Positions 1-7,904 of a DNA stretch of 41,154 nucleotides are shown piece after piece (position 1 is the stretch's first letter; each line of letters begins with the position of its first letter). Source of the stretch: a virus; the IMG/VR virus record IMGVR_UViG_3300046474_000594, positions 1-41,154 of that record. One strand, 5' to 3'. Made by a program: the position numbers and the translations under genes. The notes under the pieces are model-generated. The model searched no databases, was not told the DNA's origin, and was given only the letters and a program-made list of their open reading frames with translations.

Positions 1-1017
1 TCATAACCAGCCCTTGCGCACGCGGTGCAGCACCAGCACGAAGGCAATCGCGCCGAACAGTTCGGTGATGATGCCCAGCGGAATTTCCCCGGCTGAGAAG
101 CTGCGCGCCACACCGTCCGCTGCCAGCAGAAAGATTCCGCCCAGGCACGCACTCACCGGCAACAGGCGCACGTTGCTCGGCCCCACCAGCAACCGCGCCA
201 AGTGCGGCACCAACAGGCCGATCCAGCCGACCATCCCGGCCAGGCTCACGGTCAATGCGCAGATCAGCGTTGCCAGAATGATCACCCCGTAACGGATTTT
301 CTGCACCGGCACCCCAAGGCTGTAGGCCTCGTCATCGCTCAGGGACAGCGCGTCGATCGCACGTCCGCCAAAACACAGCAGCACGATCGCAACCGCGAGC
401 ACTGGGGCGATCCACATCAGGGTGTGTTGATCCACCGCGCTGAGACTGCCCAGCAACCAGTAGACGATGCTCGGCAGCTGATCGACCGGATCGGCGATGT
501 ATTGGGTCATCGACAGCAGTGAGGTGAACAGTGCGTTGGCGACAATGCCGCCGAGCACCAGCAGCAGGATCGATGAGGTCTGGAACATGTGCGCGATGCC
601 GACGCCCACGGCCACGGCGATCAGCCCGGTGACGCAGGCCAGCAGCGCAATCGGCAGCGCCTGCCAGTGCCAGATGATCCCCAGCGCCGCGCCAAACGCG
701 CAGCCGCTGAGCACACCCAGCAAACCCGGCGACACCAGCGGATTGCGAAACACCGCCTGATACGCCCCGCCGGAAACCGACAAACCGGCGCCCACCAACA
801 CGGCGGCGATCACGCGGGGCAGGCGAGCGTCGATGATCACGCTGTGCAGGAGTTGGGCGCGGGCAGTCGGCAAATCGCCCAGGCCCAATGGCTGGAGGAT
901 GAAATGAGAGAACTCGGCGAGTGAGATCGAATATCGCCCCACCAACAGGGCAAGCAGCATGGCGGCACACAGCAGACACAGGCTGAGCCAAAAGGAGAAA
1001 CGGGAAGAAGGGGACAT
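1..1017 (-). CDS. FecCD/BtuC-family iron-siderophore ABC transporter permease (host gene)
   Basis: An inner-membrane permease subunit for ABC import of iron-siderophore, haem or cobalamin-type substrates. About 338 residues with 8-10 hydrophobic segments, the usual family length. The N-terminal third carries the family signature: ARLPRVIAAVLVGAGLSVSG followed by QAVFRNPLVSPGLLG, and the C-terminal part has GWIGLLVPHLAR. The ATG at 1015-1017 is preferred over the TTG directly before it. The stop is at the window edge, so partner ATPase or binding-protein genes are not visible. It is chromosomal and marks the host side of the prophage junction. The substrate cannot be told from sequence alone. 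Confidence 0.93.
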   Translation of the reverse strand: MSPSSRFSFWLSLCLLCAAMLLALLVGRYSISLAEFSHFILQPLGLGDLPTARAQLLHSVIIDARLPRVIAAVLVGAGLSVSGGAYQAVFRNPLVSPGLLGVLSGCAFGAALGIIWHWQALPIALLACVTGLIAVAVGVGIAHMFQTSSILLLVLGGIVANALFTSLLSMTQYIADPVDQLPSIVYWLLGSLSAVDQHTLMWIAPVLAVAIVLLCFGGRAIDALSLSDDEAYSLGVPVQKIRYGVIILATLICALTVSLAGMVGWIGLLVPHLARLLVGPSNVRLLPVSACLGGIFLLAADGVARSFSAGEIPLGIITELFGAIAFVLVLHRVRKGWL

Positions 1018-1140
1018 CAAGCGCTCAATGTAACGGTATGTAAAAAAGTATATAGCGATGAGCCTGCGGGTACTACGGACAATTACGGCTTGGAGGAAAT
1101 CTTCATCCAGGATCGAGATCTACGGGCCGGGCTCCGGCTT
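1018..1140. other. Upstream region of the permease gene, no gene seen
   Basis: AT-rich leader of the permease gene followed by unremarkable sequence. On the minus strand there is a TATATAC/TTACAT-like stretch within 40 bases of the start codon that could hold a -10 box, but no convincing -35 or Fur box was found by eye. Confidence 0.4.
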
Positions 1141-1355
1141 TGTAGGAGCTGACGAGCACTGCGAGGCTGCGATGCAATGTGTCTGACACACCGCGATCGC
1201 AGCCTCGCGAACAAGTTCGCTCCTACAGGGAATGTGGCGGCGAGCGAATCGGTGTGTCAGGGACAATGGCTCGCTGTAGGAGCCAACTTGTTGGCGAGGC
1301 GGCTATGTGGGTGTTTCAGGGATGCCAGCTCGCGAACAAGTTCGCTCCTACAGAG
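1141..1355. repeat. Cluster of four Pseudomonas REP elements
   Basis: Four copies of the REP-type palindrome typical of the P. fluorescens group, alternating in orientation: TGTAGGAGC at about 1141-1172, inverted (GCGAACAAGTTCGCTCCTACA) at about 1193-1228, direct at 1275-1302 and inverted at 1326-1353. The pairs form two REP doublets. They occupy the intergenic space behind the permease promoter and indicate Pseudomonas host DNA right up to the prophage end. Small open frames across this stretch are not genes. Confidence 0.85.
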
Positions 1356-1456
1356 GGGGCGGTGGGGTTAGCTGCTTTTGCGGACGGGTTTATGATGCCG
1401 CGCGCGCAAAACTGGGTGGGTGAACCGAGATAAATAGGACTTGGTTTTTTTGCTTC

Positions 1457-1478
1457 GGTTGCAAGGGAATTGCGAAAC
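1457..1478 (+). other. Candidate transposase-A end-binding site
   Basis: The stretch ending in AATTGCGAAAC matches roughly 14 of 20 informative positions of the Mu end-site consensus (YGTTTCAYTNNAARYRCGAAAR). It lies where the prophage end must be, outside the methyltransferase terminator. Only one copy is clear, and the phage family is distant from Mu, so this is tentative. Confidence 0.3.
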
Positions 1479-1501
1479 GGGCCGAGTGATCGGCCCGTTT
1501 T
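1475..1501 (-). terminator. Terminator at the end of the late operon
   Basis: An 11-bp perfect stem (AAACGGGCCGA / TCGGCCCGTTT) with a GTGA loop, 5 nt beyond the stop of the methyltransferase reading frame, with T residues on both sides. It can work in both directions and isolates the last late gene from the host. Confidence 0.75.
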
Positions 1502-1505
1502 GGTT

Positions 1506-2354
1506 TCATCGCTGGTGTGTGATCAGCTTTTTGGCGATCCACTCCGCGATTTGCGGTACGACGGCGTTTCCGGCAGAGAAAGCTTCTGCAAGGTTGGCCG
1601 CATCCAGTCCGAGGCAAAACCCATCATCGTCAGACGCTCGCTGCCGCTCAACCATCTGATCCCATCGGTTCGGTTCAGCGACGAAAGTGGTACAGCCCAG
1701 AGAGATTTGTGATCCGGCTTTGTTTGCCAATAGAGTATTGGCAGCCCAGGCATCCGCTGGCACTGGTCAGGGTGTCGCGCTAGACGCTGGAGGTATTGCG
1801 TCCACTGGCGCGGCGTCAGCCAGCAGCTCCATGGGGGGCATTCGTCCAAGACCTGCGACCAGGAATATGCGACGACGTTGCTGGGGGACTCCGAAATACT
1901 GAGCATTAAGCACTCGCCAGCATCCCACATACCCGCAGTCCGCAAGGGCCCGGATGACTGTCTCAAAGTCTTCGCTATCGTTGACAGCGAGCAGGTTAAC
2001 GACATTTTCAAGCACCACCCAGCGGGGTTGTATTTCCTTGATAATGCGTATGACTTCCCAGAATAGGCCGCTGCGTTCGCCGCGCAGGCCGCGCTTTTCT
2101 TTGTTGGCGTAGCGGGCGCCGGCCAGGCTGATGTCCTGACAGGGGAATCCGCCGGTGAGGACGTCAACGGGGGTGAGGTTGTGAGCGCCGCACTCGCGCA
2201 CGTCGTTGAAGCGTTGGGCGTGGGGAAATCGGTCGGCAAGGACAGCCCGGTTAACGGGGTTGAGTTCAACTTGCCAGGCGGTGTTGTAGCCTGCGTTTTC
2301 AAATCCAAGGTCGAAACCTCCTATACCTGCGAACAGGCTTCCAATGGTGGGCAT
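1506..2354 (-). pseudogene. C5-cytosine DNA methyltransferase (Dcm type) interrupted by an in-frame TGA
   Basis: Modifies cytosine in phage DNA; it occupies the place of Mu mom, the last late gene after com. The first 195 codons hold motif I (FAGIGG, residues 8-13), the catalytic PCQ (Cys72), ENV (116-118) and QQRRR (motif VIII, 158-162). A TGA at 1767-1769 then stops the frame. The same frame stays open on the far side to 1506 and carries the rest of the enzyme, including motif X (AGNAVVPQIAEWIAKKL). A single base change would restore a protein of about 282 residues. So it is a recent nonsense mutation, a recoded stop, or a split enzyme restarted at the GTG at 1761-1763, for which no good ribosome site is visible. 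The start overlaps com by 34 nt. Confidence 0.85.
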
Positions 2355-2515
2355 CCAGGTGTTCCGGTGGTGGGATGCTCATGGCGTTCTGGAAGGAGGC
2401 TCGGGGCCTTCAGGTGGTTGAGTGTCCGGCAGCGCGGGCACTTGATCTGCAGTTCGATGAAGCCGCTGGCAGCGGCAAGTTTGCGGGCGCAATGACCACA
2501 ACGTATTTCAAGCAT
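2321..2515 (-). CDS. com: Com-like zinc-finger translational activator
   Basis: Small protein of 64 residues with two CxxC pairs (CGHC near residue 6 and CPRC near residue 28), matching the Mu Com family. Mu Com binds the mom mRNA and opens the start site of the modification gene. Here the gene sits directly upstream of, and overlaps by 34 nt, a cytosine methyltransferase rather than mom. The coupling and the hairpin over the methyltransferase start codon fit the same control. The basic tail after residue 40 (HLKAPSLLPERHEH) has no other recognisable feature. Confidence 0.85.
   Translation of the reverse strand: MLEIRCGHCARKLAAASGFIELQIKCPRCRTLNHLKAPSLLPERHEHPTTGTPGCPPLEACSQV
2351..2378 (-). 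promoter_or_regulatory. Hairpin enclosing the methyltransferase start codon
   Basis: GCATCC (2373-2378 read on the minus strand) pairs perfectly with GGATGC (2351-2356), which contains the ATG of the methyltransferase. No strong Shine-Dalgarno precedes that ATG. In Mu a stem-loop hides the mom start and Com relieves it; this is the corresponding position. Six base pairs with a 16-nt loop is modest evidence. Confidence 0.4.
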
Positions 2516-2607
2516 CTAGGCAAACCTTTGGCATCTGGTAGTCTCCCTGCCGCTCGCGCGTGAGCAGAGGACCTTGGCTGGTTTGCAGGTTAGTGCTGCA
2601 CACTGGC

Positions 2608-2641
2608 GGTCAGCTCAGGTGCTCGAACACTTGGGCTGACC
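2608..2641 (-). terminator. Strong hairpin between fibre-assembly gene and com
   Basis: GGTCAGC ... GCTGACC outer stem continued by a wobble-tolerant inner stem (AGGTG/CACTT), about 14 pairs with a 6-nt loop. It begins about 12 nt beyond the stop of the tail-fibre assembly gene. No T-run follows on the minus strand, so it may be a weak terminator or a processing site rather than a complete terminator. The rest of 2516-2652 holds nothing else I recognise, and no copy of the late element. Confidence 0.5.
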
Positions 2642-2652
2642 GTCCTCTTTCT

Positions 2653-3219
2653 TTAGTGAGGTTTGCGGGTTTCGGGTTGAGTCGGCCACTCGATGTCTTC
2701 CGGGAACCCTTCCTGATCTTCGATCCGATTGAGGTCTACCCGGTAGCCCTTCCATTGCCGCAGTGCCGCTTCATCCTCAGGGGTGGCCCGATCGAGCTCG
2801 ATAGCGTCCTGCAGCGGTGCAATACGCAAACCCGCTTCGTAAAGCAGGCTGTCCCGAATATCCAACGTCTTGGCCACCAGCGCCGCCTGCTCTGCCACCT
2901 CGTCCAGTTCCCAACCGTGCTCGGTCCATACGTGATGAACACCGGGTCGCGGATCAAGGGTTAAGTGGTCAGGCAGTTCGCCTAATTCGGTCCATGGCTC
3001 TTCCTTGCCGGTGTCCGTTCGGTAAGCCATGCCTCGGTTGTCGGCGATTTGTAAGGTGGTTGCGTCTTTCCATATCCAGACATGCCCCGGTGCTGGCGGT
3101 GGCAGCTCAGCGTCAAGCTCAATTGCATTACTTGGAAAGTGCGCGCCCAGACCTGGAATGACGGGCAGTTCCACGGGGCCGGTGCAGATGCCCATACTGT
3201 CGAGAAGATAAATCGTCAT
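2653..3219 (-). CDS. Tail fibre assembly protein (Tfa-like)
   Basis: Chaperone-type protein, 188 residues, immediately after the tail fibre gene (7-nt gap). Features typical of the Tfa family are the N-terminal MTIYLLDSMGICTGPVELP, the central HVWIWKDATTLQIADNRG and a C-terminal segment rich in acidic residues and Trp (EDIEWPTQPETRKPH). Tfa proteins help the distal fibre trimerise and may stay on the tip. It is encoded last in the tail unit. Confidence 0.8.
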   Translation of the reverse strand: MTIYLLDSMGICTGPVELPVIPGLGAHFPSNAIELDAELPPPAPGHVWIWKDATTLQIADNRGMAYRTDTGKEEPWTELGELPDHLTLDPRPGVHHVWTEHGWELDEVAEQAALVAKTLDIRDSLLYEAGLRIAPLQDAIELDRATPEDEAALRQWKGYRVDLNRIEDQEGFPEDIEWPTQPETRKPH

Positions 3220-3226
3220 AAATGCC

Positions 3227-4465
3227 TCAAATCAATTTGATACGGCCGGGATAGGCAATATTTCTTGGGCGCGTCTCGGTACCGCCTGTAGGCTTCGTGC
3301 CCGCTGAATTGGTGCCGTAATATTGCTCGTCGCCATACACGGCATTGCCCATCGCACCGGAACTGCGATCCATGTTGAATTCCATGGTGTGTGCGTGCGC
3401 CTGAATTTCCGGTGCTTGATTACTGCCAGGGACTCGGACTGGATCCACCCCACGATTTTCATCCAGCACTCGAAGGAACTCTCCGCGCCCCTCCGGCGCT
3501 CTGAACGTCTGATCGCCATCGCCTTCGGTCCAGCCGCCTTCGTTGCCGTCACGCAGCGCTTCGGGCACGTTCATACCGGACTGCTGAGCGTGATCCCACA
3601 GCCATGGCCAGTCGGTTCGCACCAGCACGGGACCGTTCAGGGGGCCATAGCCACCTGGATTGAACACGGTGGTGGTCTCGAACACCGGCCGTCCCAAAGG
3701 CGTGCTGTCGTGACGGCCCATCGGCCACCAGCTGCCTTGGCCATCACTGCGCAGATGCCACCAGTCGCCTGCGCCCATGAGGACAAAAAACGGATAGCCG
3801 TCAGGGTTTAAGTGGGTGTGGAATTTGATGGTGCCGCCGCCAGACGCGTTGATCAGCAGACGATGACCGCTGTTGTCGGTGCGCCGGACAATGATTTCCA
3901 AGACCTCGTCGGCGGCTGGCAATTCGAAGACACGCGGCGCCTGGCTCGCTTCCAGCAGTTGAAGGCCCCCAAGGTAGCGCCGGTCCAGCTCTGATCTGAC
4001 GTAGTCGATCACGAACGATCGTGTCGCGGCCACGACGTTGTTGTCGACGATCAGGATGACGTCGGCGGCGTTGCTGGTCTGGAAAATAGCTTTGACGTAG
4101 AACTGTTTGGTGGAGCCGCCTGGTAGCAGCGGTTTGATGCTGTCGGGGTATTTGCCGATGGCGTAGAGGATGCCGGTGTCGGTGTAGATGCCGACCTCGC
4201 GAATGGTCCAGCCGCCCACGTCCTCCGGTAACAGCGCCTCGGCCATGAGCCAGGAGGGGTTTTTGTCGTCCTGGCTTAATGCGTTCAAGGGCTGGCGATG
4301 GGTTTCGCGCAGCAGTTGGGTGGCTTCGGGACCTGGATTATAGGGAGCGCCGTTGCCGTCACCTACCGCCAGGTAGCTCAGGTTGATAGGGGTTTTCTCA
4401 GCCTTGGATTTGGCCTCATAGGCCAGCCCCGCTTGCGTGAGGACGGTGTAATACTCTTGGGCCAC
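3227..4465 (-). CDS. Tail fibre / tail-collar protein (gpH-like)
   Basis: 412 residues. The first 160 residues match the phage tail-collar fibre N-terminal domain (DUF3751) of P2 gpH and Mu gpS: MAQEYYTVLTQAGLAYEA, LSYLAVGDGNG, GGWTIREVGIYTDTG. This domain attaches to the baseplate. The C-terminal half is Gly/Trp-rich and ends with an HAHT-containing collar-like segment. It binds the host surface and sets host range. The stop of the gpI gene is directly adjacent. It is shorter than P2 gpH, so a compact fibre. Confidence 0.85.
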   Translation of the reverse strand: MAQEYYTVLTQAGLAYEAKSKAEKTPINLSYLAVGDGNGAPYNPGPEATQLLRETHRQPLNALSQDDKNPSWLMAEALLPEDVGGWTIREVGIYTDTGILYAIGKYPDSIKPLLPGGSTKQFYVKAIFQTSNAADVILIVDNNVVAATRSFVIDYVRSELDRRYLGGLQLLEASQAPRVFELPAADEVLEIIVRRTDNSGHRLLINASGGGTIKFHTHLNPDGYPFFVLMGAGDWWHLRSDGQGSWWPMGRHDSTPLGRPVFETTTVFNPGGYGPLNGPVLVRTDWPWLWDHAQQSGMNVPEALRDGNEGGWTEGDGDQTFRAPEGRGEFLRVLDENRGVDPVRVPGSNQAPEIQAHAHTMEFNMDRSSGAMGNAVYGDEQYYGTNSAGTKPTGGTETRPRNIAYPGRIKLI

Positions 4466-5101
4466 TTAAGCCTCCAAGGGATAGATGGTGGTGATTTCGG
4501 TGGTCACCAGGCCCGCACCGATGAACACGGTATCGGCCTGATCGACGCCTTCGGTTTGTAACGGATAGATCGTGGTCTGCTCGCCGGTCACCAGAGCTGC
4601 TGCGATGAACACCGGCGATTGGGTTTGCAGCGAAACGCTCAGCGCATCGAGGCGCGAACGTTTGTTTTTGTATTCGTTGATCAGCGCGACCAACGCGTCG
4701 AACGTGTCGGCGTCCAGGCCGCGAGTGGTGAGGCTGATGTCTACGCGAAAACGATAGGGCTGCCCGCCGTACTCGAACCACTCAGACACCGTGCCCTTGA
4801 GGTTGAGGGTTTCCAGCACCTGTTCTACCGCCCAGGGTGTGCCCTTGAACTGGTGCAGTTCGCTGGCGCGTTTGATCAGGCTACGTCGCTCCTGGTTGTT
4901 ACGGGTGAAACGCCATCCTTCCAGGCCCATGACGTGGAACTGGTCTGCCAGATGCGGCAGCAGCCGAGGCGACACGACGTCCACCAGGTAGACGAGCAAG
5001 GGGTTGAGGTCCAGGTTGTCGAACTCTTCCTGCAGCAGCTCGCAGAGGATCGCGAAGCGTTCGTCGCCCGCCAGTACGGCGGGCAGTCGCGGCTTAGCCA
5101 T
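4466..5101 (-). CDS. Tail protein I (P2 gpI / Mu gp48-like baseplate component)
   Basis: 211 residues. The first 150 match the P2 gpI family (LLPHLADQFHVMGLEGWRF; ELHQFKGTPWAVEQVLETL), which forms part of the baseplate wedge with W and J. It overlaps the end of J by 8 nt. Unusually, the C-terminus has two copies of a 20-residue block 28 residues apart (PVFIAAALVTGEQTTIYPL and TVFIGAGLVTTEITTIYPL), visible also as a DNA duplication at about 4479-4531 and 4562-4615. Confidence 0.85.
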   Translation of the reverse strand: MAKPRLPAVLAGDERFAILCELLQEEFDNLDLNPLLVYLVDVVSPRLLPHLADQFHVMGLEGWRFTRNNQERRSLIKRASELHQFKGTPWAVEQVLETLNLKGTVSEWFEYGGQPYRFRVDISLTTRGLDADTFDALVALINEYKNKRSRLDALSVSLQTQSPVFIAAALVTGEQTTIYPLQTEGVDQADTVFIGAGLVTTEITTIYPLEA

Positions 5102-6218
5102 GGGCGAAGCCTTCGACCTGCAGGTCTATCTCGGCGCAGTTTGCCCATTGATGACTTGCGAGCACCTGCATCGAGGGCTCGGTCAGCAGCAGTTGGTAGA
5201 CGCCTGGCACCTGCACTGCACGGATGATCTGTTCAGGGACGATGTCTTTGCCCAAGGTTGCGCGGCGGTCGGCGGCGTACTCGGTGGCGGCCGTGCGTGC
5301 CAAGGCCAGCACGCTGTCCTGGTCTACGTCGTCGAACAGGGTCAGACGGCCACGAATGGCGAAGCTGATCTCTTCGGGGGATTTGGCCCGTACGAGATCT
5401 GTGAGTGGCCGTTTTTTACGCGCGCTTGCGCTGCTTTCTGCCAACGCTAACAGCTCAGGTGTTGGCAAGCCGGTTTTGGTCAGTGGGTAAAGCCACACTT
5501 CACCGTCGGGGACATCGGGGTCTTCTTCGCCGCCGCGTACGGCCACGTCAATGATCGATTGATGCGCTGCACGGGCGTGATAGACGTAGGCGCCGTCCGG
5601 GCCTGCGGTGCTGAATGATTCCGGGGCCAGAATGATGCGTTCTATATAGGCCGGGTCTTGCTCGTCTCCGATCCCGCCTTCTGAGACGGTTTCGTTGAAG
5701 GTGCTCATGCCGTCGGGTGCGTCCCCCCAGAGCGTCGACAGTTGGCCGATGGCCCAGCCGTTACCGAGTGTGCCGACCGTGTCACAGACGACGATGGTGC
5801 GCGCTTCTTGCTCGCCGATGGCCAGGGTGACAGGGTCTTCGGTGATGAAAACGATGCGCCCGTCCTGGCTGGTGACGCGCGCGCCTGCACCGAGGGCAAC
5901 GGGTTGAGTGGCGGGTTGTTCTAGCCGGAACACCTGAGTGCAGCGCGCCGGTTTTGCGAGCAAACGCGGGGTGCCCACCAATTCGCCCAGGTAGTCGAGG
6001 ATCGGCCCGCCTGAGTAGCGCACCAACAAGCGCTCACCCGCCTGCTGGATGGCCATCAAGGTCAGGGTTTTGGCGTAGGCGATCTGGTCGATGAACAGAC
6101 GCTCGACCTGCGCGGGGTATAGGGTTTTGTTGGCCTTTTTCTCGTAGCGGGCGATCAGGGAGGCTTCGATGGCGGCCGGGTCGATTTTTACGAATTCAGG
6201 CGGTGGCAGTGCGCGCAT
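5094..6218 (-). CDS. Baseplate J-like protein (P2 gpJ / Mu gp47)
   Basis: 374 residues, a baseplate wedge protein. Family features are the N-terminal QVERLFIDQIAYAKTLTLMAIQQAGERLLVRYS with LDYLGELVGTPR shortly after, and the central PDGAYVYHARAAHQSIIDVAV. It lies in the order W-J-I typical of P2 and Mu baseplates and overlaps the W gene by 23 nt, so the two are probably translationally coupled. Confidence 0.9.
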   Translation of the reverse strand: MRALPPPEFVKIDPAAIEASLIARYEKKANKTLYPAQVERLFIDQIAYAKTLTLMAIQQAGERLLVRYSGGPILDYLGELVGTPRLLAKPARCTQVFRLEQPATQPVALGAGARVTSQDGRIVFITEDPVTLAIGEQEARTIVVCDTVGTLGNGWAIGQLSTLWGDAPDGMSTFNETVSEGGIGDEQDPAYIERIILAPESFSTAGPDGAYVYHARAAHQSIIDVAVRGGEEDPDVPDGEVWLYPLTKTGLPTPELLALAESSASARKKRPLTDLVRAKSPEEISFAIRGRLTLFDDVDQDSVLALARTAATEYAADRRATLGKDIVPEQIIRAVQVPGVYQLLLTEPSMQVLASHQWANCAEIDLQVEGFAHG

Positions 6219-6579
6219 GGCGAACCTCGGTTTGTTGGGGGATGCCGTCGGCGACCTGCCAGTGCGCCCGCAGGGTGATGTGGGTGTCGTTGATCTGGGT
6301 GGAGATGCGCACCACCTTGACCCGTGGTTCCCAGCGGGTGATGGCTTCGATCGATTCGCGCACCAGGTAAGGCGTGACGCGGTTGGTCGGCCAGTCCAGG
6401 TATCGGTGCAGGTCAGAGGCGAACTCGGGGCGATGCGGGTCGCTGCCTTTGGGTGTGGTCAGGATGGTGCGGATGGTCTGGTCGATGTCGCGCAGGCCTT
6501 CGACCACCTCGCCGGGTGTGCCGAGGGCGGGTTGCCAGTGAGCGGCGGTGATGTCGGTGTGGCGGATGGGCGTTGTCAT
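6196..6579 (-). CDS. Baseplate assembly protein W (GPW/gp25 family, Mu gp46)
   Basis: 127 residues. The gp25-like core is clear: a loop region (GLRDIDQTIRTILTTPKGSDPHRPEFASDLHRYLD) followed by VRESIEAITRWEPRVKVVRI. In P2 and T4 this protein starts sheath assembly at the baseplate. It is the first gene of the baseplate-fibre block and starts 30 nt after late element A, so its mRNA probably begins there. Confidence 0.9.
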   Translation of the reverse strand: MTTPIRHTDITAAHWQPALGTPGEVVEGLRDIDQTIRTILTTPKGSDPHRPEFASDLHRYLDWPTNRVTPYLVRESIEAITRWEPRVKVVRISTQINDTHITLRAHWQVADGIPQQTEVRHARTATA

Positions 6580-6609
6580 GCGCCCATGATGTTGTTGATG
6601 GTGGCGGGT

Positions 6610-6632
6610 GGCTTTTAATCCGCTTTAAAGAG
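6610..6632 (-). promoter_or_regulatory. Late element A (promoter or activator site of the baseplate block)
   Basis: Fourth copy of the 23-bp late element, with two changes from the other three (CTTTAAAGCGGATTAAAAG). It lies 30 nt upstream of the W gene. The partial dyad TTTAA-N6-TTAAA looks like a dimer site. Inferred target of the Mor-type activator. Confidence 0.65.
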
Positions 6633-6687
6633 CTTGAAAACACAGTCCCAGACAGGCATTAAAGTATTCACCTTTTGGAGTCGTCAA

Positions 6688-7365
6688 ATGTCCCAGCTCA
6701 CCCCGCCCGAGTTCAATAAAAATGCCTTCCATTGCCCACATTGCCGGGTATTTGCGGCAATGCAGTGGGCTCATATGCTGGTGGGTAATAGGAGCTGCTT
6801 ATTTGTAGCGAGCAAATGCGCAAGCTGTCAGAAGCTGGCTATATGGCGATCAAAGGCAGACGAAGAAACTGTACCGTCTGGCCTCACTGATTATAGTGAA
6901 GCGACTATGGTTTTTCCGATTCAATCGGACGCAGCCTTTGCACATCCCAAAATGCCCGACATCATCCGGCCGGAATTTGAGGAAGCGAGACTTGTTGCAG
7001 CCATTTCCCCAAGATCCGCCGCTGCACTATTGCGGTTGTGCATAGAAAAACTATGTCGGCATCTCACAGGTACAAACGACGGCATCGATAAACAGATTGC
7101 GGCATTGGTCGCAAATGGGTTGTCGAGCAAAATCCAGAAGGCGTTGGACACCGTTCGTGTGATTGGTAATGAGGCAGTCCACCCAGGTACGCTTGATGTG
7201 GACGATAGCCACACATTCGTAATCCCCTTGTTCCGGCTGATCAATCTGATCATTGAGGAACAGATTGCCGTTCCGCAAGAAATTGACGACCTGTTTGAAA
7301 TGCTGCCAGAAGGAAAGCGCAATGGCATCGCAGCGAGAGACGCGAGGAATAAAGCCGGCAAGTGA
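6688..7365 (+). CDS. DUF4145-type protein with zinc ribbon (cargo gene)
   Basis: 225 residues, on the opposite strand to the surrounding late genes. Near the N-terminus two pairs (CPHC and CASC) form a likely zinc ribbon. The C-terminal half (AALLRLCIEKLCRHL ... DTVRVIGNEAVHPG) matches DUF4145, which I place near HEPN-like helical domains; the R-x3-N-x3-H arrangement fits. Such domains occur in defence and restriction-associated proteins, but no activity is known here. The ATG at 6688 has GGAG 8 nt upstream. A weak promoter (TTGAAA 6634, CATTAA 6657) may serve it. It is convergent with gpV (5-nt gap). The gene is visibly less GC-rich than the phage. Confidence 0.75.
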   Translation: MSQLTPPEFNKNAFHCPHCRVFAAMQWAHMLVGNRSCLFVASKCASCQKLAIWRSKADEETVPSGLTDYSEATMVFPIQSDAAFAHPKMPDIIRPEFEEARLVAAISPRSAAALLRLCIEKLCRHLTGTNDGIDKQIAALVANGLSSKIQKALDTVRVIGNEAVHPGTLDVDDSHTFVIPLFRLINLIIEEQIAVPQEIDDLFEMLPEGKRNGIAARDARNKAGK

Positions 7366-7370
7366 AGCCC

Positions 7371-7904
7371 TCAGTGACTGTGATGATTCGAATTCCCTCC
7401 CGCATCCATCACCATCCCTGCCGCAGTAACGTCGCCGTTCACCTGCAGGTTGCCGTTTACGGTGACCTGCCCTGCATCCAGCGTCACGGCCGGGGCCTTT
7501 ATTGTTACTGGCTGGCCTGCTTCGACCGTGACACCCCGCCCGCACTTGAGTAGGACTGCGCCGACGCATTCGAGCGTCATGACTCCGGCTTTGCGATCGT
7601 AGGTGGAGACGGTGCCGTCGCTGTAGCGGACGTAGTCGGTGTCTTCGTCGATAACGGGGGGCGGTTCTGCTGTGGAGTAGATGCCGCCCAGGTAGACGCC
7701 GCCGACACCGTCTTCGTCGAGCAGCACGGCGACTTGTTCGCCCAGTTCGGGCATGAGTGGGCGGCGTTGGGTGCCTTGGGTGTTGCGCTGAGGGACGTGG
7801 AGCCAGTAGGACTGGAGGCCATCGCGTTCGTCCAGTCGCACACGGATCTGGCAGGTCTGGTGGTCGATTGCGCTGATTTCCCCGTATTCGAGTTCAACGC
7901 CCAT
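7371..7904 (-). CDS. Baseplate spike protein V (P2 gpV / Mu gp45-like)
   Basis: 177 residues. The N-terminal OB-fold region (GEISAIDHQTCQIRVRLDE, MPELGEQVAVLLDEDGVGGVYLGGIY) is followed by a beta-helix with repeating V-T-V-x-A/G strands. The protein ends in NSNHHSH; an HxH at the tip holds the iron ion of the membrane-piercing apex in the P2 and phi92 spikes. The ATG at 7904 overlaps the TGA of the D gene; the GTG at 7907 is less likely. Confidence 0.9.
   Translation of the reverse strand: MGVELEYGEISAIDHQTCQIRVRLDERDGLQSYWLHVPQRNTQGTQRRPLMPELGEQVAVLLDEDGVGGVYLGGIYSTAEPPPVIDEDTDYVRYSDGTVSTYDRKAGVMTLECVGAVLLKCGRGVTVEAGQPVTIKAPAVTLDAGQVTVNGNLQVNGDVTAAGMVMDAGGNSNHHSH

Noticed and set aside
1141-1355. 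Repeats that could suggest a small CRISPR array
   Set aside because: Copies alternate in orientation, spacing is irregular and the text is the known Pseudomonas REP type.
1356-1475. An exact prophage end with target duplication
   Set aside because: Several TG dinucleotides are possible and the second end is outside the window, so no duplication can be shown.
1523-2308. A 261-codon minus-strand frame overlapping the methyltransferase
   Set aside because: It is in a different frame from every methyltransferase motif and has no recognisable domain; it was first considered as evidence of a frameshift, but the two real parts are in one frame separated by a single stop.
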